64,000 nucleotides of DNA from Myroides sp. NP-2 (GCF_014145665.1 NZ_JACHTD010000004.1:1-64000); one strand, 5' to 3'; shown: positions 34,266 to 42,725, counted from the first letter of the stretch. The notes: generated from the sequence alone by a model not told the origin. A program made the numbers and translations.

Positions 34266-35243
34266 ATGCGTAATTTATTTGGCCTTTTTTGGCTGTTTTT
34301 TTTCCTGTATTTCATCTTTGGACATCCTGCCGTTATTTATTATAGCAGTGAATACCCCAAGCAGTATTTAGAACAGGTTAATCCAACGGAATCTCTTGTT
34401 TACCTAGGGATTAGTATTGTCTTATGGAGTGGGATATTCCTAGTTTTACTGCGTATAATCTATGGCTATACATTTAAAAGAAAGTGGAACATCAACCGCA
34501 TTAATCAAACAGGAAAGCGATTGGACGCTATCATTGTACAAACAAGTAAAAGCGCTAGTTCTGTTCGGGATCACGCAATTAAATCGGTGGTTTTGCAGTT
34601 GAAGAACCTCCAACAAGAGCCCATACAACACCAAATGGATATTTTCGATTCAAAGCCTATGGAAAGGCGATTTGAGGAAGGCAAGCACATACAGCTAAGG
34701 GTTGATCCTACGTTTAAACTTAAACCCTACGTTATCCTAGAGGGAACACAAGGAAAAATCAACGGGCTGTTTTTTGCGGGATGGTTGCTTTTGCTCAGTG
34801 GGGTGATCTATTACTACGTCTTTTCCTACCAGCTGGAAAATGCGAATTATGGTTGGCGATTTTTATCCCTAAGTCATCCTTTAATCAGTAGTGGGGGATT
34901 TTTGATTTTCTTTGCGGGTATCTTCTACTTGATTTTTAAGTTTATCATTTTGAAGAAATTGAATTTAGGTAGCTCAAGTTTGGCGTTAAAGTTTAGTGGT
35001 CTGAGGGCAGCGGCAGTTATTCAAGAGGTGAAGCAAACTGGAACGTATATCAATGAACAACCAGAAGTTCGATTTGAGGTTGAATATACAGACGCAACGG
35101 GTGTAATCCAACGTGCAACTGTTAAGAAAGTCGTCTCTCTGCTCGACCTAGGCAACATTCAAACACAGCGGAATTGTGTTGTTTTTTACAACCCCAAAAC
35201 TCCTAATCAGGTGATGTTTGAGTCTGATGTGAATACAAAATAA
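34266..35243 (+). CDS. Membrane protein of unknown function (DUF3592-like)
   Basis: A 325-residue inner-membrane protein that I do not recognise with certainty. Predicted helices are LFGLFWLFFFLYFIFGH, LVYLGISIVLWSGIFLVLLRIIYGY, GLFFAGWLLLLSGVIYYYVF, and LISSGGFLIFFAGIFYLIFKFIIL. Between them lie two soluble beta-rich domains (residues about 80-170 and 250-325), of the kind KSVVLQLKNLQ.. and VRFEVEYTDATGVIQRATVKK..VVFYNPKTPNQVMFES; the latter resembles DUF3592 domains, which carry the pattern 'Y..P..P....'. ATG 34266 is chosen; the open frame continues 31 codons up without coding character. It heads a likely operon with a lipoprotein and an acetyltransferase gene (7 nt gaps). Confidence 0.7.
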   Translation: MRNLFGLFWLFFFLYFIFGHPAVIYYSSEYPKQYLEQVNPTESLVYLGISIVLWSGIFLVLLRIIYGYTFKRKWNINRINQTGKRLDAIIVQTSKSASSVRDHAIKSVVLQLKNLQQEPIQHQMDIFDSKPMERRFEEGKHIQLRVDPTFKLKPYVILEGTQGKINGLFFAGWLLLLSGVIYYYVFSYQLENANYGWRFLSLSHPLISSGGFLIFFAGIFYLIFKFIILKKLNLGSSSLALKFSGLRAAAVIQEVKQTGTYINEQPEVRFEVEYTDATGVIQRATVKKVVSLLDLGNIQTQRNCVVFYNPKTPNQVMFESDVNTK

Positions 35244-35250
35244 ACACAGT

Positions 35251-35913
35251 ATGAGTAAAAGTATATATAGTCTTGGTTTAGCGGTTGTTTTTTTGTTGAT
35301 GAGTTCGTGTACAGAATTTATAAAATCAATAGAAGATACTAAAAAGGGAAAGGATATTGAAACGGAAGACTTACCCCAACACTTGCCGGAAAAACAAGAA
35401 AATACGGCTGCTATTGACCCACCTATTTTCTCTAAAAAAGAGAGGGGATTCGCGGCAGATAAACAGCATTTACACGAGGTTGAAGTTGCACTTCGCCAGT
35501 TGCCCCAGTTTGAAAATAAACCGATTTACGTTTATCAATCGATTCATTTTTACGATAATTATCGCGTCTTGCTCCAAGTGCAAAACCCAGATAATCCAGA
35601 CTATGTTGATGAGTACTATTACGCTAATGGGCAGTGGCAGGAGCCAAAGCCAATTGTTTTATCTAAAAACGCAAAAATTGAGCAAGACTTAGTATCTTTA
35701 GATGAAATTCCCTTTGTCAACGCTAATAATGTATACGAAGCTCTCAAGCAAAAAGTTGAAGAGATTGGAGGCGATTCTTCTGATTTAACCGTATATGTTA
35801 TTACGAGAAAGAATAAGGTTCGCTGGTATCCGCGCACGGTTTCTAACGACCGCTCACGCTATGCAATTGAGTTTAACAAGGATGGAACATTACTATCATT
35901 CGAACAAGAATAA
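35251..35913 (+). CDS. Lipoprotein of unknown function
   Basis: A 220-residue protein with a lipoprotein signal peptide: MSKSIYSLGLAVVFLLMSSC, where LMSSC is the lipobox and Cys20 the lipid site. The mature part starts with a charged linker (KSIEDTKKGKDIETEDLPQH) and then a predicted alpha/beta domain: EVEVALRQLPQFENKPIYVYQSIHFYD, RVLLQVQNPDNPDYVDEYYYANGQW, and VYVITRKNKVRWYPRTVSNDRSRYAIEFNKDG. No family is recognised. It follows the DUF3592-like membrane protein by 7 nt and precedes a GNAT gene by 7 nt, which suggests an operon. Confidence 0.75.
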   Translation: MSKSIYSLGLAVVFLLMSSCTEFIKSIEDTKKGKDIETEDLPQHLPEKQENTAAIDPPIFSKKERGFAADKQHLHEVEVALRQLPQFENKPIYVYQSIHFYDNYRVLLQVQNPDNPDYVDEYYYANGQWQEPKPIVLSKNAKIEQDLVSLDEIPFVNANNVYEALKQKVEEIGGDSSDLTVYVITRKNKVRWYPRTVSNDRSRYAIEFNKDGTLLSFEQE

Positions 35914-35920
35914 ATAAAGG

Positions 35921-36349
35921 ATGCACATTAGAAAAATGAATGTCGATGATGCCGTGGTTGTCACGGAACTCTTGACGCAGTTGGGATACCCAGAAACGGT
36001 GGACTTTATCGGTGCTAAAATCGCAAAAATGAGCCGACATACACAAGAAAAGTTACTCGTGGTCGAAGTGGACGATGTTGTAGTGGCTTTTATTGCGCTT
36101 CACCTGATTCCACAACTAGCTATGCGAGGCGATTTTATGCGAATAAGTTACTTTGCCGTAGAGGAAGAGCGAAGAAACGAGGGAGTCGGGAAAATGGTAG
36201 AGGACTATATTGCCGCTTTGGCTAGGCAAATGGGATGTGATCGAATCGAATTACACTGCCACAGCCGAAGAGAAAATGCGCACGCCTTCTATGTGAAACA
36301 AGGGTACGAAGAAGTGCCAAAATACTTCGTTAAACACCTAGCCAAATAA
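35921..36349 (+). CDS. GNAT-family acetyltransferase
   Basis: A 142-residue N-acetyltransferase. It begins MHIRKMNVDDAVVVTELLTQLGYP and carries the acetyl-CoA loop as RRNEGVGKMVEDYIAAL (R-x-x-G-x-G/A type, here NEGVG), then a strand ending HCHSRRENAHAFYVKQGYEEVPKYF, the usual C-terminal part. The substrate is unknown; proteins with the LTQLGYP start are often annotated as aminoglycoside- or amine-type acetyltransferases, which would be over-interpretation here. It is the last gene of the 34266-36349 operon. Confidence 0.85.
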   Translation: MHIRKMNVDDAVVVTELLTQLGYPETVDFIGAKIAKMSRHTQEKLLVVEVDDVVVAFIALHLIPQLAMRGDFMRISYFAVEEERRNEGVGKMVEDYIAALARQMGCDRIELHCHSRRENAHAFYVKQGYEEVPKYFVKHLAK

Positions 36350-36419
36350 TGAAACACCGCTATTCCTAATACAGTTCGACCAATTGTTGCACCTGTGATA
36401 GAATGCGAAAGAAATAGTA

Positions 36420-36427
36420 TACCTTTG
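36420..36427 (+). promoter_or_regulatory. -7 box of the Rrf2 gene
   Basis: TACCTTTG matches TAnnTTTG and lies 34 nt before ATG 36462, leaving space for self-control downstream of +1. Confidence 0.55.
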
Positions 36428-36461
36428 TTGAACAAAAAATACAATATTAGAATAAGAAGTT

Positions 36462-36899
36462 ATGGGAATCTTTTCAAAAACTTGTGAATATGCATTAAGA
36501 GCGGTTTTATACATTGCCAAAAGAAGTGAGCAAGGGCATAAGTCGGGCATAAAGGAAATCGCACAAGAAATCAATTCTCCAGAACACTTCTTGGCCAAAA
36601 TCTTACAAAAACTAAGCAGAGAAGGGCTTATTCAATCGACAAAAGGACCCAACGGTGGATTCTATCTGGAGAAAGAAGACTTTAATCGTCCGTTGGCTGA
36701 AATCGTGGAAGCAGTTGAAGGGAAAGAACTTTTCGTTGGCTGCGCCATGGGCTTGAGTTACTGCTCTGAAACAAATCCTTGTCCTTTACATCACGATTTT
36801 AAGCAGATTAGAGATAATCTCGCTTGTGTGTTGAAAACAACTTCTATAGGTCAATTTAACCAAGGACTCATCGACGGACACTTTACACTGAACAAATAA
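36462..36899 (+). CDS. Rrf2-family regulator with Fe-S ligands (NsrR-like)
   Basis: A 145-residue winged-helix regulator of the Rrf2 family: MGIFSKTCEYALRAVLYIAK, the recognition helix region IKEIAQEINSPEHFLAKILQKLSREGLIQSTKGPNGGF, then a C-terminal cysteine trio C94, C101 and C107 with the spacing of NsrR/IscR-type [Fe-S] cluster proteins. In NsrR the cluster reacts with nitric oxide and the protein lets go of DNA. It is directly upstream (149 nt) of hmp, the NO-detoxifying flavohaemoglobin, the most typical NsrR target; so it is probably NsrR in function. IscR or RsrR functions cannot be ruled out. Confidence 0.88.
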   Translation: MGIFSKTCEYALRAVLYIAKRSEQGHKSGIKEIAQEINSPEHFLAKILQKLSREGLIQSTKGPNGGFYLEKEDFNRPLAEIVEAVEGKELFVGCAMGLSYCSETNPCPLHHDFKQIRDNLACVLKTTSIGQFNQGLIDGHFTLNK

Positions 36900-36940
36900 A
36901 ATTACAGTTGAGAAAATTTTAGTTCTTTTTACTTGAATAA

Positions 36941-37027
36941 AGGATAGAAATATCTTTTATTTGCATTAATGAGACGCACTTGTACAAGTGTTGTATCTAA
37001 ATAGAGGATAAAAACCTCTTTTAATTT
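36941..37027. promoter_or_regulatory. Candidate operators upstream of hmp
   Basis: Two 18-bp direct copies of AGGATARAAAYMTCTTTT lie at 36941-36958 and 37005-37022, and a perfect 14-bp palindrome CACTTGTACAAGTG lies between them (36977-36990). The second copy also contains AGAGG/CCTCT. They are good candidates for binding by the upstream NsrR-like protein and perhaps a CRP/FNR-type regulator. No clear TAnnTTTG box is present, so control by an activator is possible. Confidence 0.5.
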
Positions 37028-37048
37028 ATAATTTAAAACTAAAATCAA

Positions 37049-38248
37049 ATGACAACAGAACAAAAAGAACTCGTAAAATCAACTGTTCCTATTTTAAGAG
37101 CCCATGGAGTGGTGCTAACCAAGCATTTTTATCAACGTATGTTTGCGCACAATCCAGAGTTAAAACACGTGTTTAACATGGGGAATCAACAAAATGAAAA
37201 GCAGCAAACGGCTTTAGCAATGGCTGTATTGGCTTATGCTGAGCACATTGAAAATCCCAGTGTATTGTTACCAGTTGTTAATTCCATTGGGCATAAACAC
37301 ACCAGTTTGGATATTCGCACAGAACATTATGCCATTGTAGGTAAACATTTAATAGCTTCAATCAAAGAAGTTTTAGGAGAGTTGGCAACAGATGATTTGT
37401 TAGGTGCCTGGGCTGTTGCTTATCAAGAACTTGCTGATTTGATGAGTGGTCACGAGCAAAATATATACAATCAAAAAGTAGCTGAAAAAGGAGGCTGGAC
37501 TGGTTGGAGGCCTTTCGTAGTTAAGGAAAAAGTAGTTGAATCTAGCGAGATTACTTCTTTTTATTTATACCCCGCAGATCAAGGTCCTATTGCAGATTTT
37601 AAACCAGGACAATACCTGAGTTTGCGCCTTTTCTTACCTGAATTGAATCTTTTGCAACCACGTCAATACAGTATTTCATGTGCGCCTAATGGAACGTATT
37701 ACCGAATTTCTGTTAAAAAAGAGGTAGGGAGTCAGCATCCTGATGGTTTGATAAGCAATCGCTTGCATCAAGTAGTACAAGTGGGTGATCTTGTGGATGT
37801 ATCTTCTCCTTCTGGAGTGTTTGTATTACAAGAAAATCAAGTAAAAACCAAGGTATTTATCAGTGGAGGAGTGGGACAAACCCCTTTATTGTCGATGTTA
37901 GAGTCGATTATAGAGCAAGAAAAGGAAACGGCAGTGAAATGGATTCACGGTTGCAGAGGAGTGGAAGTTCACGCCTTTAAACAACGCGTCGAGGAATTAG
38001 CAACAGTTTCGCCACAGCTAAAACAACATATCTTTTACGATAATCCAGCAGAATCTGCCACTGCGACTTACAAAGGTTGGGTGGAATTAGCCCAGATAGA
38101 GGATGATATTCTATCGCAAGAAGCTGAATACTACATTTGTGGACCGCGTGGATTTATCGAAAAACACTATCAGTATTTAGTGGAACAAAAAGTAGACAAA
38201 ACAGCCATTTTCTTTGAGGAGTTTGGTCCTACATCATTGACACTATAA
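37049..38248 (+). CDS. hmp: Flavohaemoglobin (nitric oxide dioxygenase)
   Basis: Hmp turns nitric oxide and O2 into nitrate with NADH electrons, protecting the cell from nitrosative stress. The 399-residue protein has the globin domain (about 1-138, with the proximal His84 in GHKHTSLDI and a Gln/Tyr pair in the distal pocket, FYQRMF and NEKQQTAL), the FAD domain (KPGQYLSLRL, RQYSISCAPN) and the NAD domain (KVFISGGVGQTPLLSML, YYICGPRGFIE). The order and length are typical. It lies after an NsrR-like gene and two candidate operators and has its own terminator. Confidence 0.97.
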   Translation: MTTEQKELVKSTVPILRAHGVVLTKHFYQRMFAHNPELKHVFNMGNQQNEKQQTALAMAVLAYAEHIENPSVLLPVVNSIGHKHTSLDIRTEHYAIVGKHLIASIKEVLGELATDDLLGAWAVAYQELADLMSGHEQNIYNQKVAEKGGWTGWRPFVVKEKVVESSEITSFYLYPADQGPIADFKPGQYLSLRLFLPELNLLQPRQYSISCAPNGTYYRISVKKEVGSQHPDGLISNRLHQVVQVGDLVDVSSPSGVFVLQENQVKTKVFISGGVGQTPLLSMLESIIEQEKETAVKWIHGCRGVEVHAFKQRVEELATVSPQLKQHIFYDNPAESATATYKGWVELAQIEDDILSQEAEYYICGPRGFIEKHYQYLVEQKVDKTAIFFEEFGPTSLTL

Positions 38249-38280
38249 TTTTTTTCATTAGTATAATTTGAAAGCGAGAA

Positions 38281-38316
38281 ATGAGGCACTTCTAGTTGAG
38301 TAGGCCTCATTTTTTA
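38281..38316 (+). terminator. Terminator of hmp
   Basis: ATGAGGC and GCCTCAT pair across a loop of about 16 nt, followed by TTTTTTA, 33 nt after the stop codon. Confidence 0.75.
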
Positions 38317-38422
38317 TTGCTGATCCCTTATGGCTAATATCGACTAGTTCGAATGGTTGAGTTTCGGTGATAAACTTCCAAAAGAGGCTAAACAAAATTG
38401 AGGGAGTGTGGCTGTAACTTTG

Positions 38423-38845
38423 CTATTTTTTCTTCTGCGTGTACTCAATATCAGCGTTAATAGCTAGCAATTGCTCTACGAAAGCGATAGGGTGTTCTGG
38501 GGAAATTAGAATGCTATCAAAAGTATTATACCAAATTTCTAAACGTTGGTTAGATAAAGCCGGTCCACTGACTGTACTTTTTGATTCTTCTATCTTGCGA
38601 ATGCTTTGTATGGGAATGTTTTTAGTGACACATATTCCTCCTTTTATGTGTAAGTTGTTTTGCGTCGGGTCAATTTCATAATAGGTCTGATAGTAAATAT
38701 CAGTAAGCATCATTACTGCGATTATGGCGATCAACCAAATGTACCAAGTTCCAGCAAAAAAAGCACTTACTAAAGAAGCCACTCCAACAGTTGTGAAAAG
38801 TATTTTTATACCCATAGAAATTTTACTTTTGTACCTTGTTTTCAT
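38423..38845 (-). CDS. Small membrane protein with PH-like domain
   Basis: A 140-residue protein with two membrane helices (IKILFTTVGVASLVSAFFAG and WYIWLIAIIAVMMLTDIYYQ) followed by a soluble PH-like domain: YYEIDPTQNNLHIKGGICVTKNIPIQSIRKIEES and LEIWYNTFDSILISPEHPIAFVEQLLAIN. The NIPIQSIRKI and ISP..P..F..L pattern fits the bPH_6 (DUF1200) family, which is common and uncharacterised. It is a stand-alone gene, divergent from the second SHMT gene. Confidence 0.75.
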   Translation of the reverse strand: MKTRYKSKISMGIKILFTTVGVASLVSAFFAGTWYIWLIAIIAVMMLTDIYYQTYYEIDPTQNNLHIKGGICVTKNIPIQSIRKIEESKSTVSGPALSNQRLEIWYNTFDSILISPEHPIAFVEQLLAINADIEYTQKKK

Positions 38846-38932
38846 CTACATGTCGTATCTAAATTGAGCTAAAGATATTCTATTTTGAAGTAAAATGTTT
38901 ACCATAGTCTTGATTTGGTCATAAAAATACGA

Positions 38933-38993
38933 CTGGACTACTATCTATTCTTAAACTGAGTTATTTAAACACTCCAGACTACCTTTACTTTTG
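38933..38993 (+). promoter_or_regulatory. Upstream element and -7 box of the second SHMT gene
   Basis: CTGGACTA (38933-38940) and CTGAGTTA (38956-38963), 23 bp apart, precede a -7 box TACTTTTG (38986-38993) with no -33 TTG. The same order and the same 53-bp distance occur upstream of the second DegT gene (40519-40579). The match continues over TAAACTG, TCCA and TTTACTTTTG. Direct CTGGAC repeats are known targets of some MocR-type (PLP-binding) regulators such as TauR, as far as I recall; binding by such a protein is inference. Confidence 0.65.
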
Positions 38994-39057
38994 TGCTCAA
39001 ATTGATACAGGCGAATCTAGTATAATCGCTTGTTTTGTTTAACTACAACTTAATTCA

Positions 39058-40365
39058 ATGATTATGAGTAACAACAACTACAACAACAAACTTTTATTTG
39101 AACTCATCAAACGAGAAGAAAGCCGTCAACGCGATTCACTTGAGCTCATTGCTTCGGAGAATTTCGTCAGCGAAGCGGTTTTACGTGCTAACGGATCTAT
39201 TCTGACTAATAAATATGCAGAAGGTTATCCTGGAAGACGGTATTATGGGGGGTGTGAGTACGTAGATTTAGTGGAGAATATGGCGATTGAGAGTATTAAA
39301 TCAGTCTTTGGTGCGGTTTATGCAAATGTACAACCGCATTCAGGTTCTCAAGCAAATTTCGCTGTATTTTCATCCTGTTTGCAACCGGGGGATAAGATTC
39401 TCGGTTTTGATTTAACTCATGGTGGGCATTTGACTCACGGTTCTTCGGTTAATTTTTCGGGCAAGCTATACCAACCTGTTTTTTATGGTGTAGATCCTAC
39501 CACTCATCTGTTAGATTACGATGCTATACAAGCGATTGCCCTAAAGGAACGACCAAAGATGATTATTGCTGGAGCGAGTGCTTATTCAAGAGCGATTGAT
39601 TACGAGCGTTTTAGGGGTATTGCTGATAGTGTCAATGCTATTTTATTGGCAGATATAGCGCATCCTGCTGGGCTTATTGCCAAGGGGTTGTTAAGTGATC
39701 CTATACCGCATTGTCACATCGTTACCACAACTACTCATAAAACCCTACGTGGTCCTCGTGGGGGCGTGATCCTTTTGGGAAAGGACTTTGAGAATCCACT
39801 TCAATTAAAAACGGCAAAAGGAGAAATTCGAATGATGTCTTCTGTTCTTGATTCTTCCGTATTTCCCGGTAATCAAGGAGGTCCTCTTATGCATACCATT
39901 GCAGCAAAAGCAGTGGCATTCAATGAGATTCTTACGGATGAATTTACTTCCTATGCCCACCAAATTCAAAAGAATAGTCGCGCTCTTGCTGATGCCTTCT
40001 TAGAAAAAGGGTATTCCATCGTTTCAGGCGGAACGGATAACCATTTGATGTTGGTCGATTTAAGTAATAAAGGAATTACCGGAAAAGAAGCCGAGCTAGT
40101 CTTGGAACAAGCGGGAATTACCCTCAACAAAAATATGATCCCCTATGATACTCAATCCAATGTAGTTACTTCTGGTATACGAATTGGAACACCTGCTGTT
40201 ACCACCCGCGGACTCAAACAAAAAGAGATGTATAGCATTGTCAATTTCATTGATGAAGTCTTGAAAAATAAAGACAATGCCCTAAAACACCGCCAAATTA
40301 AAGAAGAAGTCCATCACTTGATGCAGAATTATCCCATGTTTGCGCATGAATTAATTTCCAGGTAA
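39058..40365 (+). CDS. Second serine hydroxymethyltransferase paralogue
   Basis: A 435-residue SHMT with complete catalytic parts: [66 protein letters not shown] with Schiff-base Lys228, and [22 protein letters not shown]. It is very similar to the copy at 17505 across the active site, but has an N-terminal extension ([24 protein letters not shown]) and a longer C-terminal end. It may still use serine and tetrahydrofolate, or a related aldol substrate such as threonine or allo-threonine. Its shared promoter pattern with the next unit ties it to the PLP cluster. Start: ATG 39058, or 39064. Confidence 0.92.
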   Translation: MIMSNNNYNNKLLFELIKREESRQRDSLELIASENFVSEAVLRANGSILTNKYAEGYPGRRYYGGCEYVDLVENMAIESIKSVFGAVYANVQPHSGSQANFAVFSSCLQPGDKILGFDLTHGGHLTHGSSVNFSGKLYQPVFYGVDPTTHLLDYDAIQAIALKERPKMIIAGASAYSRAIDYERFRGIADSVNAILLADIAHPAGLIAKGLLSDPIPHCHIVTTTTHKTLRGPRGGVILLGKDFENPLQLKTAKGEIRMMSSVLDSSVFPGNQGGPLMHTIAAKAVAFNEILTDEFTSYAHQIQKNSRALADAFLEKGYSIVSGGTDNHLMLVDLSNKGITGKEAELVLEQAGITLNKNMIPYDTQSNVVTSGIRIGTPAVTTRGLKQKEMYSIVNFIDEVLKNKDNALKHRQIKEEVHHLMQNYPMFAHELISR

Positions 40366-40435
40366 ATCGCTCAGGAAATGGATGTGAGTATACACCAAAA
40401 ATAGAAGTGTATGGATTTAATTTTTTTTCTAGTGG

Positions 40436-40469
40436 TACCTCGTAGTTTTTTGCTACGGGGTATTTTTTT
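40436..40469 (+). terminator. Terminator after second SHMT gene
   Basis: TACCTCGTAG pairs with CTACGGGGTA (one G-T pair) around a 7-nt loop, followed by seven T residues, 70 nt after the stop codon. It separates this gene from the DegT-pyridoxal kinase unit. Confidence 0.85.
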
Positions 40470-40518
40470 AGGAGAAAGATCAATACCTATGAAAATTACT
40501 ACAAGAGAACGAGGTAGT

Positions 40519-40579
40519 CTGGACTATTTAATAGTTTAAAACTGGCATACATATACGATCCAAATAACTTTTACTTTTG
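40519..40579 (+). promoter_or_regulatory. Upstream element and -7 box of the DegT-pyridoxal kinase unit
   Basis: CTGGACTA (40519-40526) and CTGGCATA (40542-40549), again 23 bp apart, and a -7 box TACTTTTG (40572-40579), the first lying exactly 53 bp upstream of the box as at 38933. No -33 TTG is seen. The equal geometry in two places is hard to explain by chance and suggests a shared activator. The remaining leader to ATG 40666 (86 nt) holds an A-rich stretch with no clear structure. Confidence 0.65.
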
Positions 40580-40665
40580 ACCTATAAATAAGAAGTCAAT
40601 ACAGTTAAAACAGCAGTTTTGCTGCTAACAGACAGAACGAATAACTCATAAAACAGCAGCAGTAG

Positions 40666-41823
40666 ATGAATACAATTCAAATGGTAGATTTAAAAAGGCA
40701 GTATCAACGCATTCAAACCGAAATTGATGCAGCAATCAAAGAAGTGATTGACAGTACCGCTTTTATCAATGGTCCGGCAGTAAAGGATTTTGCTGCTAAC
40801 TTAGGGGCTTATACCCAGGCAAAACACGTGATTCCCTGTGCAAATGGGACCGATGCCCTACAAATAGCCTTAATGGCACTAGATTTAAAGCCTGGAGACG
40901 AAGTGATTACGCCATCATTTACGTTTATTGCTACGGTGGAGGTGGTCGCTTTATTGGGATTAACTCCTGTATTCGTAGATGTGGATCCCCATACATTTAC
41001 CCTAGATATAACGTCTTTAGCTCAGGCTATTACCCCAAAGACTAAAGCGATTATCCCTGTGCATTTATATGGACAATGTTCGAATATGCAGCCGATTATG
41101 GAGTTGGCCAATGCCCGTGGAATTGCTGTTATTGAAGACAATGCTCAAAGCATTGGAGGGCATTATATTTCTGATGAAGGAATTAGAAAAACGGGAACCA
41201 TCGGAACAATTAGTTGTATTTCGTTCTTTCCTTCTAAAAATTTAGGTGCTTATGGCGATGCAGGTGTGATTCTAACGAATTCTGATGCCTTAGCGGGGCG
41301 TATGATGAAAATATGCAACCACGGATCAGAACGACGTTATTATCACGAGATTATTGGCGTTAATAGTCGATTAGACAGTATACAAGCGGCAATTTTAAAT
41401 GTAAAACTCAACTATTTAGATCAGTATTGCGATAAACGACGAGCAGTAGCTGCATACTACAATCGTGCTTTTGCGGGTAACAAGCACATTCAAACACCTT
41501 TTGAACCAGCTTATAGTTACCACGTCTATCATCAATACACCCTGATTTTAGAAGGAGTAGATCGAGATGCTGTACATCAAGCCATGGCAGCTCGTGGCAT
41601 ACCAACCATGATCTACTATCCTGTACCTTGCCATCAACAAGAAATGTTTAAAGCACTTCAAGAGCGTGAATACGAGCTACCCCATACCGAATACTTGGTG
41701 TCTCGCGTTTTATCGCTGCCCATTCACACCGAATTGACAGAGGAGGAATTGACGTTTATTAGTACGCAATTTATAGAAGCAATCGAAGAAGTCAAAGCAA
41801 AACAAGCAACGACTATAGCGTAA
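40666..41823 (+). CDS. DegT/DnrJ/EryC1/StrS-family aminotransferase
   Basis: A 385-residue PLP enzyme of the sugar-aminotransferase family. Seen: IPCANGTDALQIAL, GDEVITPSFTFIATVEVVALLG, IPVHLYGQCSNMQPIMELANARG, IEDNAQSIGG (ring Asp158), SFFPSKNLGAYGDAG (Schiff-base Lys191), VNSRLDSIQAAIL, and a C-terminal MIYYPVPCHQQEMF. It is close to enzymes that aminate UDP-3-keto or 4-keto sugars (WbpE-like in pattern, from memory); no sugar dehydrogenase is beside it. Instead it is 41 nt upstream of a pyridoxal kinase and shares a regulatory element with the second SHMT, so it may be part of a PLP-responsive unit. Confidence 0.88.
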   Translation: MNTIQMVDLKRQYQRIQTEIDAAIKEVIDSTAFINGPAVKDFAANLGAYTQAKHVIPCANGTDALQIALMALDLKPGDEVITPSFTFIATVEVVALLGLTPVFVDVDPHTFTLDITSLAQAITPKTKAIIPVHLYGQCSNMQPIMELANARGIAVIEDNAQSIGGHYISDEGIRKTGTIGTISCISFFPSKNLGAYGDAGVILTNSDALAGRMMKICNHGSERRYYHEIIGVNSRLDSIQAAILNVKLNYLDQYCDKRRAVAAYYNRAFAGNKHIQTPFEPAYSYHVYHQYTLILEGVDRDAVHQAMAARGIPTMIYYPVPCHQQEMFKALQEREYELPHTEYLVSRVLSLPIHTELTEEELTFISTQFIEAIEEVKAKQATTIA

Positions 41824-41864
41824 TTGATAGAAAAAGGAAGTTTAATCATTAGTGATTTTGCGTC

Positions 41865-42725
41865 ATGATGCAGAAAAAAACAATAATTATTCACAGTAAA
41901 GTAGCTTATGGGTATGTGGGGAGTAATACGACCTCTTTAGTATTACAGCTAGCTGGACAAGATGTTATTGCTGTTCCAACAGTTGTTCTGTCCAACCGCT
42001 ATGGATTGGCAACTGTAGGAGGAGGATTATTACCCGAAACCTTGTTTCAGGACGTATTGGATGGAATTTTAAAGTTGAATATACTCGATGAAGTGGCGAC
42101 TATTATCACGGGCTATATAGGATCAGCGGAGTTAGTAGAACAAACAGCTGCGTTTATTCGAACCATCAAGAAGAGTCATCCAGCAATACTCTATCTATGT
42201 GATCCTGTGATGGGAGATCAACCGCAAGGGTTATATGTCAACCAAGAAGTGCCAAAAGCAATTATGCAACATTTGTTGCCTTTAGCGGATGTTTTGACGC
42301 CCAATCAGTTTGAAATGGAAACTATTTTACAACAAAAAATTAGCACTGAAAAACAAACTATTCAAGCTATAGCAAAACACGATATACTCCGACATAAAGA
42401 TATTTTAGTAACGGGATGCAGATTTGAAGAGGAGGGGGATACCTTACAAATTATAGTCAAACACGCAGCATCTTATGATCGGGTAACTACCTCCTATGTG
42501 CCTGTTGATCCCCCAGGTACAGGTGAACTTTTTGCTGCTTTGCTACTGCGGTATAAATTGCAAGAGTACGATTCCTATGTCGACTGTGCCAAAGAAGCCA
42601 GTATTTTGATTAAAAGAGCGCTGCAGCGCATCGCAAAAGAAGGAAGAAGTGAATTCGATTTAAACGACATATTGCTGCTGCATTTGGACATGAATGAGGT
42701 TATGGCCATGCAATCGCATTATTGA
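41865..42725 (+). CDS. Divergent pyridoxal kinase (PdxK/PdxY family)
   Basis: A 286-residue ribokinase-family protein that would phosphorylate pyridoxal and related vitamers. Seen: IIIHSKVAYGYVGSNTTS (a variant of the family's S-H-V-x-x-GYVGN), DPVMGDQPQGLYV, ADVLTPNQFEMETIL (the TPNxxE site), LVTGCRFEEEGDT, and DPPGTGELFAALLLRY. In the last motif the usual catalytic Asp of GTGD is Glu (position 221), and the N-terminal SHV is SKV; both are unusual. It may still act with changed efficiency, or have another role. It ends the operon with the DegT gene. Start ATG 41865 or the next codon. Confidence 0.8.
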   Translation: MMQKKTIIIHSKVAYGYVGSNTTSLVLQLAGQDVIAVPTVVLSNRYGLATVGGGLLPETLFQDVLDGILKLNILDEVATIITGYIGSAELVEQTAAFIRTIKKSHPAILYLCDPVMGDQPQGLYVNQEVPKAIMQHLLPLADVLTPNQFEMETILQQKISTEKQTIQAIAKHDILRHKDILVTGCRFEEEGDTLQIIVKHAASYDRVTTSYVPVDPPGTGELFAALLLRYKLQEYDSYVDCAKEASILIKRALQRIAKEGRSEFDLNDILLLHLDMNEVMAMQSHY

